NCBI RefSeq assembly: GCF_000702445.1
Contig: NZ_JNIF01000003.1
Location: forward strand, 3,534,001 to 3,598,000
Direction of reading: 5' to 3'
Origin: Bryobacter aggregatus MPL3
GTDB taxonomy: Bacteria > Acidobacteriota > Terriglobia > Bryobacterales > Bryobacteraceae
DNA: 64,000 bases
Made by a program: the position numbers and the translations under genes. The notes below the pieces were generated by a model, which was not told the DNA's origin, made no database searches, and saw nothing but the letters and a program-made list of their open reading frames with translations. This document shows positions 1-6,906 of the stretch, piece after piece (the stretch's first letter is position 1; each line of letters opens with the position of its first letter).

Positions 1-538
1 AACCCTGATCGTAGAGTTCGAGAATCGGCAGATTGTTGGCGCGCGCGTATTGCCAGACTTCTTTCCAGGTCCAGTGGGCGAGCGGACTGATCTTCGCGAT
101 GGTCTTGCCGCTCTTGAGCGTGGTTTCTTCGACGACTTCGAGCTTGGCGCGGGTGGGCGATTGCTCGCGGCGCAGCCCGGTGAACCAGATCTCGTAGTCT
201 TCCAAGGCGTTGAAGAGCGGTTCTACTTTGCGCAACTGGCAGCAGGCGGCGGGCTTCTCTTCGTACAGCTTGCCGAACTCGGCCTCCTGCTCGGCAACGC
301 TCTTGATGGCGGTGAGATTGCGCAGATTCAATCCCCATTCGTTCGCAATCTTGTCGCGGTAGGCGTAGGTGGCGCTGAAGTGGTATCCGGTTTCGAGGAA
401 CAGCACGGGAATCTGGGGCGCACGCTGGCGCAACAGATCGAGCAGCACGACGTCCTCTAACTGAAAGCTACAGGTGTAGCAGGCCTGTCCGGCTCCTTGT
501 GCAAGTGCGTGGTCAATCGCTTCGATGGCCTGGCTCAT
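1..538 (-). CDS. cysH: Adenylyl-sulfate (APS/PAPS) reductase, CysH family, 3' end cut by window edge
   Basis: Reduces activated sulfate to sulfite in assimilatory sulfate reduction in the cytoplasm. The visible 179 N-terminal residues show the PAPS-reductase fold: CSFQLEDVVLLDLL near residue 23, LFLETGYHFSATY, and WFTGLRREQSPTR further on. A Cys-Cys pair in AACCQLRKVEPL matches the first half of the CC...CxxC iron-sulfur signature of APS-type reductases; the second half lies outside the window. That favours APS over PAPS as substrate, and no separate cysC gene is present here. The ATG overlaps the cysN stop codon as ATGA (535-538), so the gene is translationally coupled to cysN. The C-terminus is missing because the gene continues past base 1. 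Confidence 0.9.
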   Translation of the reverse strand, partial: MSQAIEAIDHALAQGAGQACYTCSFQLEDVVLLDLLRQRAPQIPVLFLETGYHFSATYAYRDKIANEWGLNLRNLTAIKSVAEQEAEFGKLYEEKPAACCQLRKVEPLFNALEDYEIWFTGLRREQSPTRAKLEVVEETTLKSGKTIAKISPLAHWTWKEVWQYARANNLPILELYDQG

Positions 539-2082
539 ATGCCTTCTCCTTCAACAAAATCATTCCGCCGCAGCAGAATTCCGGCTTCTTCGAGAAACTC
601 GAGTGGGTTCTCTTCGGGGACTGCGACACCGCTGTCGGCGATGACGATTGCGCCAGTCTCCAGCAGTTGCTGCGGCACCTCACCGCGCCAGCGCATGACG
701 AGGGCACCGTGTTCAAACAGGACGCGCTCCAGCAGTTCCGGATTCACGCTGGTCACGACTGCGGGCAGATGGCCGTAGTGTTCGACACGTTCTCCCGCCG
801 TTACCGGACCCAATTCAAAGGCAAGCGTGGAGGCGCTGCGGAGTGTCCTTTGCGCGCCGCGCACAATCATGCCAGCGGCAATCGTGCGATTGGTGCGCGG
901 GTGGATGAGAATGAGGCTTCCCGTCTCGCGGCACTTCGAATAGGCATCGAAGGCGAGGGGCTGCGTCGTCTCGATGTGGACGCGCAGGATGTCGTTCAGA
1001 TGAGCGTCGTGCGCTGCCGCATGGTGGCCCGTCTCGGGATCGAGCGTGTAGGCGATGCTTGTGATCTTGGCGCTGAGCTCCCGCGTTGCCGAACGCAGCA
1101 GGTAGGCGGTGCCAGGCTCGAGTGGCTCTTCGGCCATCCAGACAAGGTCAGCTTCAAAGTGGCGGCTGAGTTCGGGACGCGCCGTCTCAAGCGCAATCAG
1201 ATCGCCACGGCTGATGTCGACTTCCTCACTCAGCACCAGCGTCGTGCTGTCGCCTTCAAAGGCGCGGGGAAGCGCTCCATCGAAGGTGACAATCTCTTTG
1301 ACGGTGGTACGGCGGCCGCTGGGCAGCACGACGATGGCGTCGCCCGGTTGCACCGAGCCGCTGGCCACGCGGCCGGCAAAGCCACGGAAGCCGTCGCCCG
1401 GACGGACGACATATTGCACCGGGAAGCGGAAGGGCGCGGCGGCGGGGCTGACTTCGAGCGTCTCGAGCAAATCAAGCAGGCTGGGGCCGTTGTACCAGGT
1501 GACCTTCTCGCTGCGCCAGGCGACATTGTCGCCATCGAGCGCGCTGACGGGCAGATAGTGCAGCTTCGATCCAGGCCAGCGCTTGGCGTGCTCCTGCAGT
1601 TCGCCGCGAATCCTGTTGTAGACTTCTTCGCTCCAATCCATCGCGTCCATTTTGTTGATCGCGAAGATCAGATGTTCAATGCCGAGCAGGCTCGAAATGG
1701 TGGCGTGGCGCAGGGTCTGGCGACTGACGCCCTTGATCGCGTCCACCAGAATGATGGCGGCGTCCGAGGTGGAGGCGCCGGTGGCCATGTTGCGGGTGTA
1801 CTGCTCATGGCCGGGGGTGTCGGCGATGCGGAAGCGCCGTTTCTCGGTCGCAAAGAAGCGGTAGGCGACGTCAATTGTGATGCCCTGTTCGCGCTCGGCG
1901 CGCAATCCATCGGTGAGCAGCGAGAGATCGATCTCCCGGCCGCTGCGGTTGACCTTGCTCTTTTTGACGGCTTCAATCTGATCTTCATAGGCGCCCTTGG
2001 TATCGAACAAGAGGCGCCCGATGAGGGTGCTTTTCCCGTCGTCCACACTCCCGGCGGTGGAGAAGCGTAACGTTGTCTGCAT
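535..2082 (-). CDS. cysN: Sulfate adenylyltransferase subunit 1 (GTPase CysN) with an unusual C-terminal extension
   Basis: GTP-hydrolysing subunit of ATP sulfurylase, partner of CysD, making APS from ATP and sulfate. The translational GTPase motifs are intact: P-loop GSVDDGKST at residues 11-19, DTPGHEQY near 88, NKMD near 145. Beta-barrel domains of the EF-Tu type follow. At 515 aa it is longer than a stand-alone CysN (about 475) and shorter than a CysNC fusion (about 630). Residues 430-515 resemble the two ends of an APS kinase (RVEHYGHLPAVV, LLERVLFEHGALV, LLRRNDFVEG) without its P-loop, so the extra domain looks like a decayed CysC. It lies 1 bp after cysD and overlaps cysH by 4 bp. Confidence 0.95.
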   Translation of the reverse strand: MQTTLRFSTAGSVDDGKSTLIGRLLFDTKGAYEDQIEAVKKSKVNRSGREIDLSLLTDGLRAEREQGITIDVAYRFFATEKRRFRIADTPGHEQYTRNMATGASTSDAAIILVDAIKGVSRQTLRHATISSLLGIEHLIFAINKMDAMDWSEEVYNRIRGELQEHAKRWPGSKLHYLPVSALDGDNVAWRSEKVTWYNGPSLLDLLETLEVSPAAAPFRFPVQYVVRPGDGFRGFAGRVASGSVQPGDAIVVLPSGRRTTVKEIVTFDGALPRAFEGDSTTLVLSEEVDISRGDLIALETARPELSRHFEADLVWMAEEPLEPGTAYLLRSATRELSAKITSIAYTLDPETGHHAAAHDAHLNDILRVHIETTQPLAFDAYSKCRETGSLILIHPRTNRTIAAGMIVRGAQRTLRSASTLAFELGPVTAGERVEHYGHLPAVVTSVNPELLERVLFEHGALVMRWRGEVPQQLLETGAIVIADSGVAVPEENPLEFLEEAGILLRRNDFVEGEGI

Positions 2083-2083
2083 T

Positions 2084-3022
2084 CTAGAAATATCCTTCGC
2101 GCTTCTTCAATTCCATCGACCCGTCCTGGTCGTGGTCGATGACGCGGTTCTCGCGCTCACTGCGGCGGAAGCTGAACAACTCTTCGATGATCTTCGAGAC
2201 GGTGTCGGCGTCGCTTTCGATGGCGCCGGAGCAGGGTGTGCACCCGAGGCTCCTCATGCGGCAAACCCGGATTTCCGATTTCTCGCCAGGCAGAGCCTTC
2301 ACGTTGTCCTTGACCGGGATCAGCGTATTGCCACGAACATAGACTTCGCGCGGCGCGGCAAAGTAGAGCGGGACGAGCGGAATGTTCTCGCGCTCGATGT
2401 ACTTCCAGACATCGAATTCCGTCCAGTTCGACAGCGGAAAGACGCGCATGCTCTCGCCAGGATCGACCTTCGAGTTGTAGAGGTTCCAGAGTTCGGGGCG
2501 CTGGTCCTTCGGGTCCCATTGTCCAAACTGATTGCGGAAGGAGAAGACGCGCTCCTTGGCGCGTGAGCGTTCTTCATCGCGCCGGGCTCCCCCGATGGCG
2601 GCGTCGGCATTCAGCTTCTGCAAGCCTTCGACCAGGGCGCGGGTGCGCAACAGGCCGCAGCACTTGGCGGTGCCGAGCGAATAGGGATTGGTGCCCGCGG
2701 CGACGGCTTCTTCGTTGATGTGGACGATCAGATTGGCGTCGATCTCTTTGACAAACCAGTCGCGGAACTCAATCAGCTCCGGGTACTCGTAGGTCGTGTC
2801 GATGTGCACGAGCGGGAAGGGAATCTTGCCAGGGTAAAACGCCTTGCGCGCCAGATGGACCAGCACGCTCGAATCCTTTCCCACTGAATAGAGGATGACG
2901 GGATGGGCATAACTGGCGGCCACTTCGCGGAGGATGTGAATCGACTCCGCTTCAAGGTGGTCCAGATGGGATTGTGTGCGCGTTTGGGGCGCGGAGGTAT
3001 CGGCAGGAACAGCGGCGAGCAT
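2084..3022 (-). CDS. cysD: Sulfate adenylyltransferase subunit 2 (CysD)
   Basis: Catalytic N-type ATP pyrophosphatase subunit of ATP sulfurylase, acting with CysN. The PP-loop [17 protein letters not shown] and the downstream [28 protein letters not shown] and [11 protein letters not shown] segments are typical. I place the start at ATG 3022 ([10 protein letters not shown], 312 aa, close to the usual 300). The frame stays open to 3079, where an ATG preceded by AAGGGAA would add 19 non-conserved residues. A -10-like TATACT on the minus strand (3042-3047) lies between the two candidates and fits transcription beginning just before 3022. First gene of the cysD-cysN-cysH operon. Confidence 0.93.
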   Translation of the reverse strand: MLAAVPADTSAPQTRTQSHLDHLEAESIHILREVAASYAHPVILYSVGKDSSVLVHLARKAFYPGKIPFPLVHIDTTYEYPELIEFRDWFVKEIDANLIVHINEEAVAAGTNPYSLGTAKCCGLLRTRALVEGLQKLNADAAIGGARRDEERSRAKERVFSFRNQFGQWDPKDQRPELWNLYNSKVDPGESMRVFPLSNWTEFDVWKYIERENIPLVPLYFAAPREVYVRGNTLIPVKDNVKALPGEKSEIRVCRMRSLGCTPCSGAIESDADTVSKIIEELFSFRRSERENRVIDHDQDGSMELKKREGYF

Positions 3023-3139
3023 AATCTCTAATTCTCTATAGAGTATACGACGATGCAAGGCCGGAAAGGGATGCAACATCTATTTTCCCTTATTCTGCGT
3101 AACGCAATATGAACTCTGGTTCTCAATGAAAGCAAGACT

Positions 3140-3685
3140 ATGACAAACAAAATCCTCACCTTCACTAGTGTTATGCTGCTCAGCTTCACACTCACTGCAG
3201 CCAAGAACCCAATGGTGGGTGGTCAGATGATGTATCCGACCAAGAACATTATCGAGAATGCCTCAAAGTCTGCAGACCACACGACTCTTGTTGCGGCTAT
3301 CAAGGCAGCCGGATTGGTGGACACACTGCAGGGGGCAGGGCCATTCACCGTTTTTGCTCCTACCAATGCGGCCTTCGACAAACTGCCCGCCGGAACTGTC
3401 GAAAGTCTGCTCAAGCCCGAGAATAAAGGGACTCTCACCTCGATTCTTACCTATCACGTGGTTGCTGGAAAAATGAATTCTGCTGAGATCGCCAGGGCCA
3501 TTCGCAAGGGCCATGGCAAGGCGAGCCTGAAGACCCTTTCAGGTGGCACGCTCACCGCAACGATGTCTGGCGACAAGCTGATGCTGACCGATGAAAAGGG
3601 TGGCAGGGCCATGGTGACCATCGCCAACGTCATGCAATCGAACGGCGTCATTCATGTGATCGACGCGGTGCTGTTGCCGAAATAG
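3140..3685 (+). CDS. Secreted fasciclin (FAS1) domain protein
   Basis: A 181-aa exported protein with a Sec-type signal peptide (basic MTNK, hydrophobic core, cleavage near TAA at 19-21) and one FAS1 domain. The two conserved FAS1 boxes are visible: GPFTVFAPTNAAFDKLP (H1) and GVIHVIDAVLLP (H2) close to the C-terminus, with LTYHVVAGK between them. FAS1 domains mediate adhesion or extracellular matrix contacts; no substrate can be named. The gene stands alone, transcribed away from cysD, and is followed by a clear intrinsic terminator at 3715-3741. Confidence 0.9.
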   Translation: MTNKILTFTSVMLLSFTLTAAKNPMVGGQMMYPTKNIIENASKSADHTTLVAAIKAAGLVDTLQGAGPFTVFAPTNAAFDKLPAGTVESLLKPENKGTLTSILTYHVVAGKMNSAEIARAIRKGHGKASLKTLSGGTLTATMSGDKLMLTDEKGGRAMVTIANVMQSNGVIHVIDAVLLPK

Positions 3686-3714
3686 TCTTCTCCTAGTTGG
3701 ATTCGCCTCTCTCT

Positions 3715-3741
3715 CCAGCCGGAACTCCGGCTGGAATTTTT
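3715..3741 (+). terminator. Rho-independent terminator after the fasciclin gene
   Basis: Perfect 8-bp stem CCAGCCGG / CCGGCTGG with an AACT loop, followed by AATTTTT. It separates the fasciclin gene from the MarR regulator. Confidence 0.85.
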
Positions 3742-3753
3742 ACGCGTCAATAA

Positions 3754-3782
3754 TTGACTAGTTAAGTATTATCGTGCAGAAT
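3754..3782 (+). promoter_or_regulatory. marR promoter with overlapping TTGAC-N2-GTTAA operator
   Basis: TTGACTAGTTAA (3754-3765) is a near-perfect inverted repeat. Its first six bases also make a -35 box, followed after 17 bp by CAGAAT (3777-3782) as the -10. The ATG at 3789 is 6 nt downstream of the -10, so the mRNA may be leaderless. The same TTGACnAGTyAA core recurs before the next gene at 4277-4288, which suggests autoregulation by the MarR protein. Binding itself is inferred. Confidence 0.6.
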
Positions 3783-3788
3783 CAACGT

Positions 3789-4259
3789 ATGGGCTCCTCC
3801 CGCATCCTGGCCGAAATCAAGCAAAGCAAGCCTTTTGCTTCTTTGGACCAGGAAGTTGGAGTTGCCTTTATGAAAACGGCCGATCATCTGCGCCGTCTTC
3901 ATTCGCCTATCTTTGAAGCTCGTGGGATTACGGAGCAGCAATACAATGTGTTGCGGATTCTGCGGGGCGCAGGCAGCGAGGGACTTCCCACGCTCAGCGT
4001 TGGGGAGCGGCTGATTGAACAAACTCCCGGCATCACGCGCCTGGTCGACCGTCTGGAGGCAAAGCAACTCGTGCGGCGGGAACGTCCTGCAACAGACCGC
4101 CGACAGGTTTCCTGCTTGATTACCAAGGCCGGGCTGGAGCTGTTGGAGCAACTGGACCCCGAGGTTCTGGAGTGCTCGGAGCGATCCTTCCGTTATGTGA
4201 CGAAGGCGGAACTCCAGGCGCTTCTCAAAATTCTTGAAAAAATCCGCGACGCAGAGTGA
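3789..4259 (+). CDS. MarR family transcriptional regulator
   Basis: A 156-aa winged-helix regulator, probably a dimer binding an inverted repeat. The fold is recognisable: YNVLRILRGAGSEGLPTLSVGERL, then TPGITRLVDRLEAKQLVRRERPATDRRQ, the recognition helix plus wing with the DRR signature, and a C-terminal dimerisation helix. I chose ATG 3789 over the in-frame GTG at 3774 because a promoter-like TTGACT-N17-CAGAAT ends 6 nt before it. The downstream SnoaL-like and YceI genes share its operator motif and are the likely regulon. The ligand is unknown. Confidence 0.9.
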   Translation: MGSSRILAEIKQSKPFASLDQEVGVAFMKTADHLRRLHSPIFEARGITEQQYNVLRILRGAGSEGLPTLSVGERLIEQTPGITRLVDRLEAKQLVRRERPATDRRQVSCLITKAGLELLEQLDPEVLECSERSFRYVTKAELQALLKILEKIRDAE

Positions 4260-4276
4260 TTTTTTTGATCTAAAAC

Positions 4277-4288
4277 TTGACCAGTCAA
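4277..4288 (+). promoter_or_regulatory. Second MarR-type operator upstream of the SnoaL-like/YceI pair
   Basis: TTGACCAGTCAA has perfect TTGAC/GTCAA arms around a 2-bp centre and matches the operator at 3754-3765 at 10 of 12 positions. TTGACC could also serve as a -35 element. A ribosome binding site AAAGGA (4306-4311) follows, 10 nt before the ATG at 4322. Confidence 0.6.
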
Positions 4289-4321
4289 TTATCTGGAAAA
4301 CGAATAAAGGACACAAATACA

Positions 4322-4678
4322 ATGGCAAACATTGCTGCACTGAATCAGAAGTTGGATGACATGGTACTCGCCGGCAAGGCGCTGGAGGCATTTGACGAGC
4401 TCTATGCTGAGGATGTCGTGATGCAGGAGAATTCCGATGCCCCGTTTGTCGGCAAGGCGTTCAACCGGAACCGGGAGATCGAGTTCTTCAGTTCGATTGC
4501 AGAACTGCACTCTGCCGCTGTGCTGTCGAGCGCAACCTCAGGAGATGTTTCTTTCTCCGAGTGGCAGATGGATATTACATTTAAGAACGGGCATCGCATG
4601 ACGCTGAGCCAAGTGGCTGTCCGCCGCTGGAGCAACGGGCTGATTGTGAATGAACGCTTCTACTACAACAAGGGCTAA
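4322..4678 (+). CDS. SnoaL/NTF2-like domain protein
   Basis: A 118-aa protein with the alpha+beta-cone NTF2-like fold suggested by the helical N-terminus (ALNQKLDDMVLAGKALEAFDELYAEDVVM), then GKAFNRNREIEFFSS and alternating strands ending VAVRRWSNGLIVNERFYYN. No signal peptide. The start is ATG 4322, preceded by AAAGGA; an upstream in-frame TTG at 4277 lies in the operator and is unlikely. Members of this fold include isomerases, hydrolases and binding proteins, so no reaction is assigned. It is 3 bp before yceI and probably co-transcribed with it. Confidence 0.82.
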   Translation: MANIAALNQKLDDMVLAGKALEAFDELYAEDVVMQENSDAPFVGKAFNRNREIEFFSSIAELHSAAVLSSATSGDVSFSEWQMDITFKNGHRMTLSQVAVRRWSNGLIVNERFYYNKG

Positions 4679-4681
4679 TCC

Positions 4682-5260
4682 ATGATCCGCAACCTTCTTT
4701 TCGTATTCGGTTCTGCCCTCAGTCTGGCAGCGCAAAGCTATCAGATTGACACTGCCCATTCCGGGGCGAGCTTTACGGTGAAACACATGATGGTCACCAA
4801 TGTCACCGGCCGCTTCTCAAATATCAAAGGCAGCATCGTATACGATGACAAGGATCTGGCGAAGTCCCATATCGAGGCGAGTATCGATGTCGATACGGTC
4901 AACACCAATCAGGCCAAGCGGGATGCGCATCTCAAAAGCGCGGATTTCTTCGATGTGGCCAAGTACCCCACGATGAGATTCCAGTCGACGAAGGTGTACC
5001 GGACGGGCAATGTCTTCTTCGTGGATGGCGATCTCACCTTGCATGGGGTCACCAAAGCGGTCACCTTAACCCTCAGTGAGTTGAGCCCGGAAGTGAAAAG
5101 CCCTCAAGGGGGCTTTGTCCGCGGGGGGCGGGCGACGACGAAGATCAGCCGTTCTGCCTTTGGGTTGAAGTGGAACAAAACGATTGACACCGGTGGTGTG
5201 GTGGTGGGTGACGAGATTCAAGTGACTCTCGACATCGAAGCCACCCGTCCAGGGGCTTAA
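4682..5260 (+). CDS. yceI: YceI family periplasmic lipocalin-like protein
   Basis: A 192-aa exported protein. The signal peptide (MIRNLLFVFGSALSLAAQS) leads directly into the YceI motif YQIDTAHSGASFTVKHMMV. The rest of the family signature is present: GRFSNIKGSIVYDD, DVDTVNTNQAKRDAHLKSADFFD and LTLHGVTKAVTLTL. YceI proteins form a small beta-barrel that binds isoprenoid-like lipids in the periplasm; their physiological role is usually undefined. Likely the end of the MarR-controlled transcript. Its stop codon overlaps that of the convergent copper-binding lipoprotein gene within TTAA 5257-5260. Confidence 0.93.
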   Translation: MIRNLLFVFGSALSLAAQSYQIDTAHSGASFTVKHMMVTNVTGRFSNIKGSIVYDDKDLAKSHIEASIDVDTVNTNQAKRDAHLKSADFFDVAKYPTMRFQSTKVYRTGNVFFVDGDLTLHGVTKAVTLTLSELSPEVKSPQGGFVRGGRATTKISRSAFGLKWNKTIDTGGVVVGDEIQVTLDIEATRPGA

Positions 5261-5574
5261 GGCTGTGGGGCGATCTTGGTCAACCAGAAATCGTCACCCT
5301 GTACATTGACGTCCGCATGAATCTTCAGGCCGGGTTTGAGCTTCTCAAACTCGGCTTTTTCTTTGACCGGAAACCCCATCGTCATTGCTTCCATGAAGCC
5401 GGGAATTTCCGAATGCTTCACTGTCAGCACCTGCGTTGCCGCATCCATGCCGACGATCTCCCCGCTGAGGGAGTAAACCTTGACCGGCAATTTGCTGACT
5501 GCGTCAGCTCTTGGAGTTGAGGTGCAAGCGCTGAGCGACAGGACCAGCGCGATCAACAAGGTTTTCATATCCAT
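5257..5574 (-). CDS. CusF-like copper-binding lipoprotein
   Basis: A 105-aa lipoprotein: the signal peptide [15 protein letters not shown] has a lipobox with Cys at residue 17, so it is likely membrane anchored. The mature part has the CusF_Ec-type pattern: [19 protein letters not shown], then [14 protein letters not shown] with the Met-rich segment typical of periplasmic Cu(I) chaperones. The start overlaps the end of the upstream small membrane protein gene by about 70 bp on the same strand; MK at codon 3 would be an equally good start. Last gene of the HAD-membrane protein-CusF run. Confidence 0.82.
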   Translation of the reverse strand: MDMKTLLIALVLSLSACTSTPRADAVSKLPVKVYSLSGEIVGMDAATQVLTVKHSEIPGFMEAMTMGFPVKEKAEFEKLKPGLKIHADVNVQGDDFWLTKIAPQP

Positions 5575-5803
5575 TAGTATCGAGCACCTGCGTTCGATTG
5601 CGGTCCCGCCACATGGTAAACAATGCAGCGGAGACCACCAGCAGATTGGCGATGATGACCGGCGTTGCGCCGATCACCACCCCATAGCTCAACCACAAGC
5701 AAGCCGCGACGGCCTGGATGCCACGGATGGCGAAGGGATTGCGCACAAAGTAGGAGCTTGTAAAGGCTACCGTCGCCATCCATCCAATCCAATCCGGCTT
5801 CAC
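5504..5803 (-). CDS. Small multi-pass membrane protein, YgjV/CBU_0592-like
   Basis: A 99-aa protein with about three hydrophobic helices ([51 protein letters not shown]). The pattern resembles small PQ-loop-like/YgjV proteins of unknown function. The start is GTG at 5803, which overlaps the HAD gene's stop as GTGA. The reading frame stays open far upstream, but that region is inside the HAD coding sequence. The C-terminal 23 residues are encoded in the overlap with the copper-binding lipoprotein gene and look unstructured. Function is not assigned. Confidence 0.72.
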   Translation of the reverse strand: MKPDWIGWMATVAFTSSYFVRNPFAIRGIQAVAACLWLSYGVVIGATPVIIANLLVVSAALFTMWRDRNRTQVLDTNGYENLVDRAGPVAQRLHLNSKS

Positions 5804-6630
5804 TGTGTGACCTGCAATTCCGCTGTTTCCCTTGCGTCCATAGGTTCGATGGTAAGCCAATCGGTTTTTACCTTGTCCCACTCTTGTACCGTGAAGCCGT
5901 GCGCTTCGAACAAGGCGCGGATGCGGCTGGACTGCCAACCGAGAATCTCTTCGAGAATCGGCACCAGCACGCTCAAGGAATCGTCACTCAACACGGTTCG
6001 CTTGGCGATCTGCGAGATGTGTTTGGCCTCGGACACCGCAATGGTCAAACCGTCGTAGCGGTTGACGTGCAACATCACGTGGATGTCGCTCGAGCCATCG
6101 CCCATGTAGACAACCTGGTCTCTGCCTAGCTTCATGCTGCTCTGCAGCTCATCAAGAACCGTCACCTTGCCGTAGCCGGCGCAAACACGCTCGATGCCGC
6201 AGACCTCGCCCGCCTCGTTGTAGTTGAGGCGCGTGCCATAGATATTTTCCGGAGGAACAATGCCTTCGAGCGCGCTCTGGATCACTTCTTCCGGTGCCGC
6301 ACTGATCACGTAGAAGCCAAAGCGATAGCCATCGAGACTGTTCAAGAGCTGGGAAACGAGGCGGATGTTCGCCTTCAGCCGGATCTTTTTCCCCACTGCA
6401 ATCAAGTGGTGCGAGCGTACCTGGCGGTATTCGGGGTCGTGCAACAGCAGATACGACAACTCGCCGCCCTGCTGGATAAAATTTTTGCGGGAGATCTCTG
6501 CGATCTTCGCCTGGAAGCCGTCGATGCCCAGCATTTCACTCAGGATCACGCCGGAGTCATTGAAGCTCAACGTGTGATCGAAATCGCTGGCCAACAGATA
6601 CTGCTTCTGGATGCGTCTTTCTTCTGCCAT
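5800..6630 (-). CDS. HAD family phosphatase (phosphoserine phosphatase-like)
   Basis: A 276-aa cytoplasmic HAD hydrolase. Motif I is DFDHTL near residue 16 (nucleophile and acid/base Asp), motif II is the Ser in [10 protein letters not shown], motif III a Lys before the last motif, and motif [13 protein letters not shown]. Cap-region insertion between motifs I and II fits type-I HAD phosphatases acting on small phosphorylated metabolites; the substrate is unknown. A C-terminal extension of about 50 residues follows the HAD core. First gene of a three-gene overlapping run on the minus strand. Confidence 0.88.
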   Translation of the reverse strand: MAEERRIQKQYLLASDFDHTLSFNDSGVILSEMLGIDGFQAKIAEISRKNFIQQGGELSYLLLHDPEYRQVRSHHLIAVGKKIRLKANIRLVSQLLNSLDGYRFGFYVISAAPEEVIQSALEGIVPPENIYGTRLNYNEAGEVCGIERVCAGYGKVTVLDELQSSMKLGRDQVVYMGDGSSDIHVMLHVNRYDGLTIAVSEAKHISQIAKRTVLSDDSLSVLVPILEEILGWQSSRIRALFEAHGFTVQEWDKVKTDWLTIEPMDARETAELQVTQ

Positions 6631-6790
6631 AAGAACCTCACCTTTAGTTTAGAAATGGATTGTGTCAATCGGAGTACAACTGGGTAAAAGAAAATTCAGG
6701 CTGGGAACTTATCTGATATGATAACAAGATTTTTATTTTTTCAAGAGACCGCGCTCTGCGGCGGCTGTCAGGCTGCACTAGAATAAGGTC

Positions 6791-6841
6791 ATGCAGGCCA
6801 CTCCCGCTCGCAACCGGCCCGGCCTCTTTGGCGCCGACTAG
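6791..6841 (+). other. Possible 16-codon leader ORF before the aminotransferase gene
   Basis: ATG at 6791 opens MQATPARNRPGLFGAD and stops at TAG 6839-6841, 65 nt before the aminotransferase start. A -10-like TAGAAT (6779-6784) lies exactly 6 nt before this ATG, the same spacing as the putative leaderless promoters elsewhere in the window. It may be a leader peptide, or only the transcript start. The rest of the 276-bp gap (6631-6906) holds an AT-rich stretch near 6715-6740 and the GAGGAG ribosome binding site at 6895-6900. Confidence 0.3.
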
Positions 6842-6906
6842 CTGTCTGCCACCTCACCTGTCCAAGCCCTACCCACAACAGCCATAACCAATCCGAGGAG
6901 ATTCCC

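Noticed and set aside
499-2070. A 523-aa open frame on plus, opposite cysN
   Set aside because: It is the antisense shadow of a GC-rich, conserved gene. The minus frame has all GTPase motifs; the plus frame has no recognisable domain.
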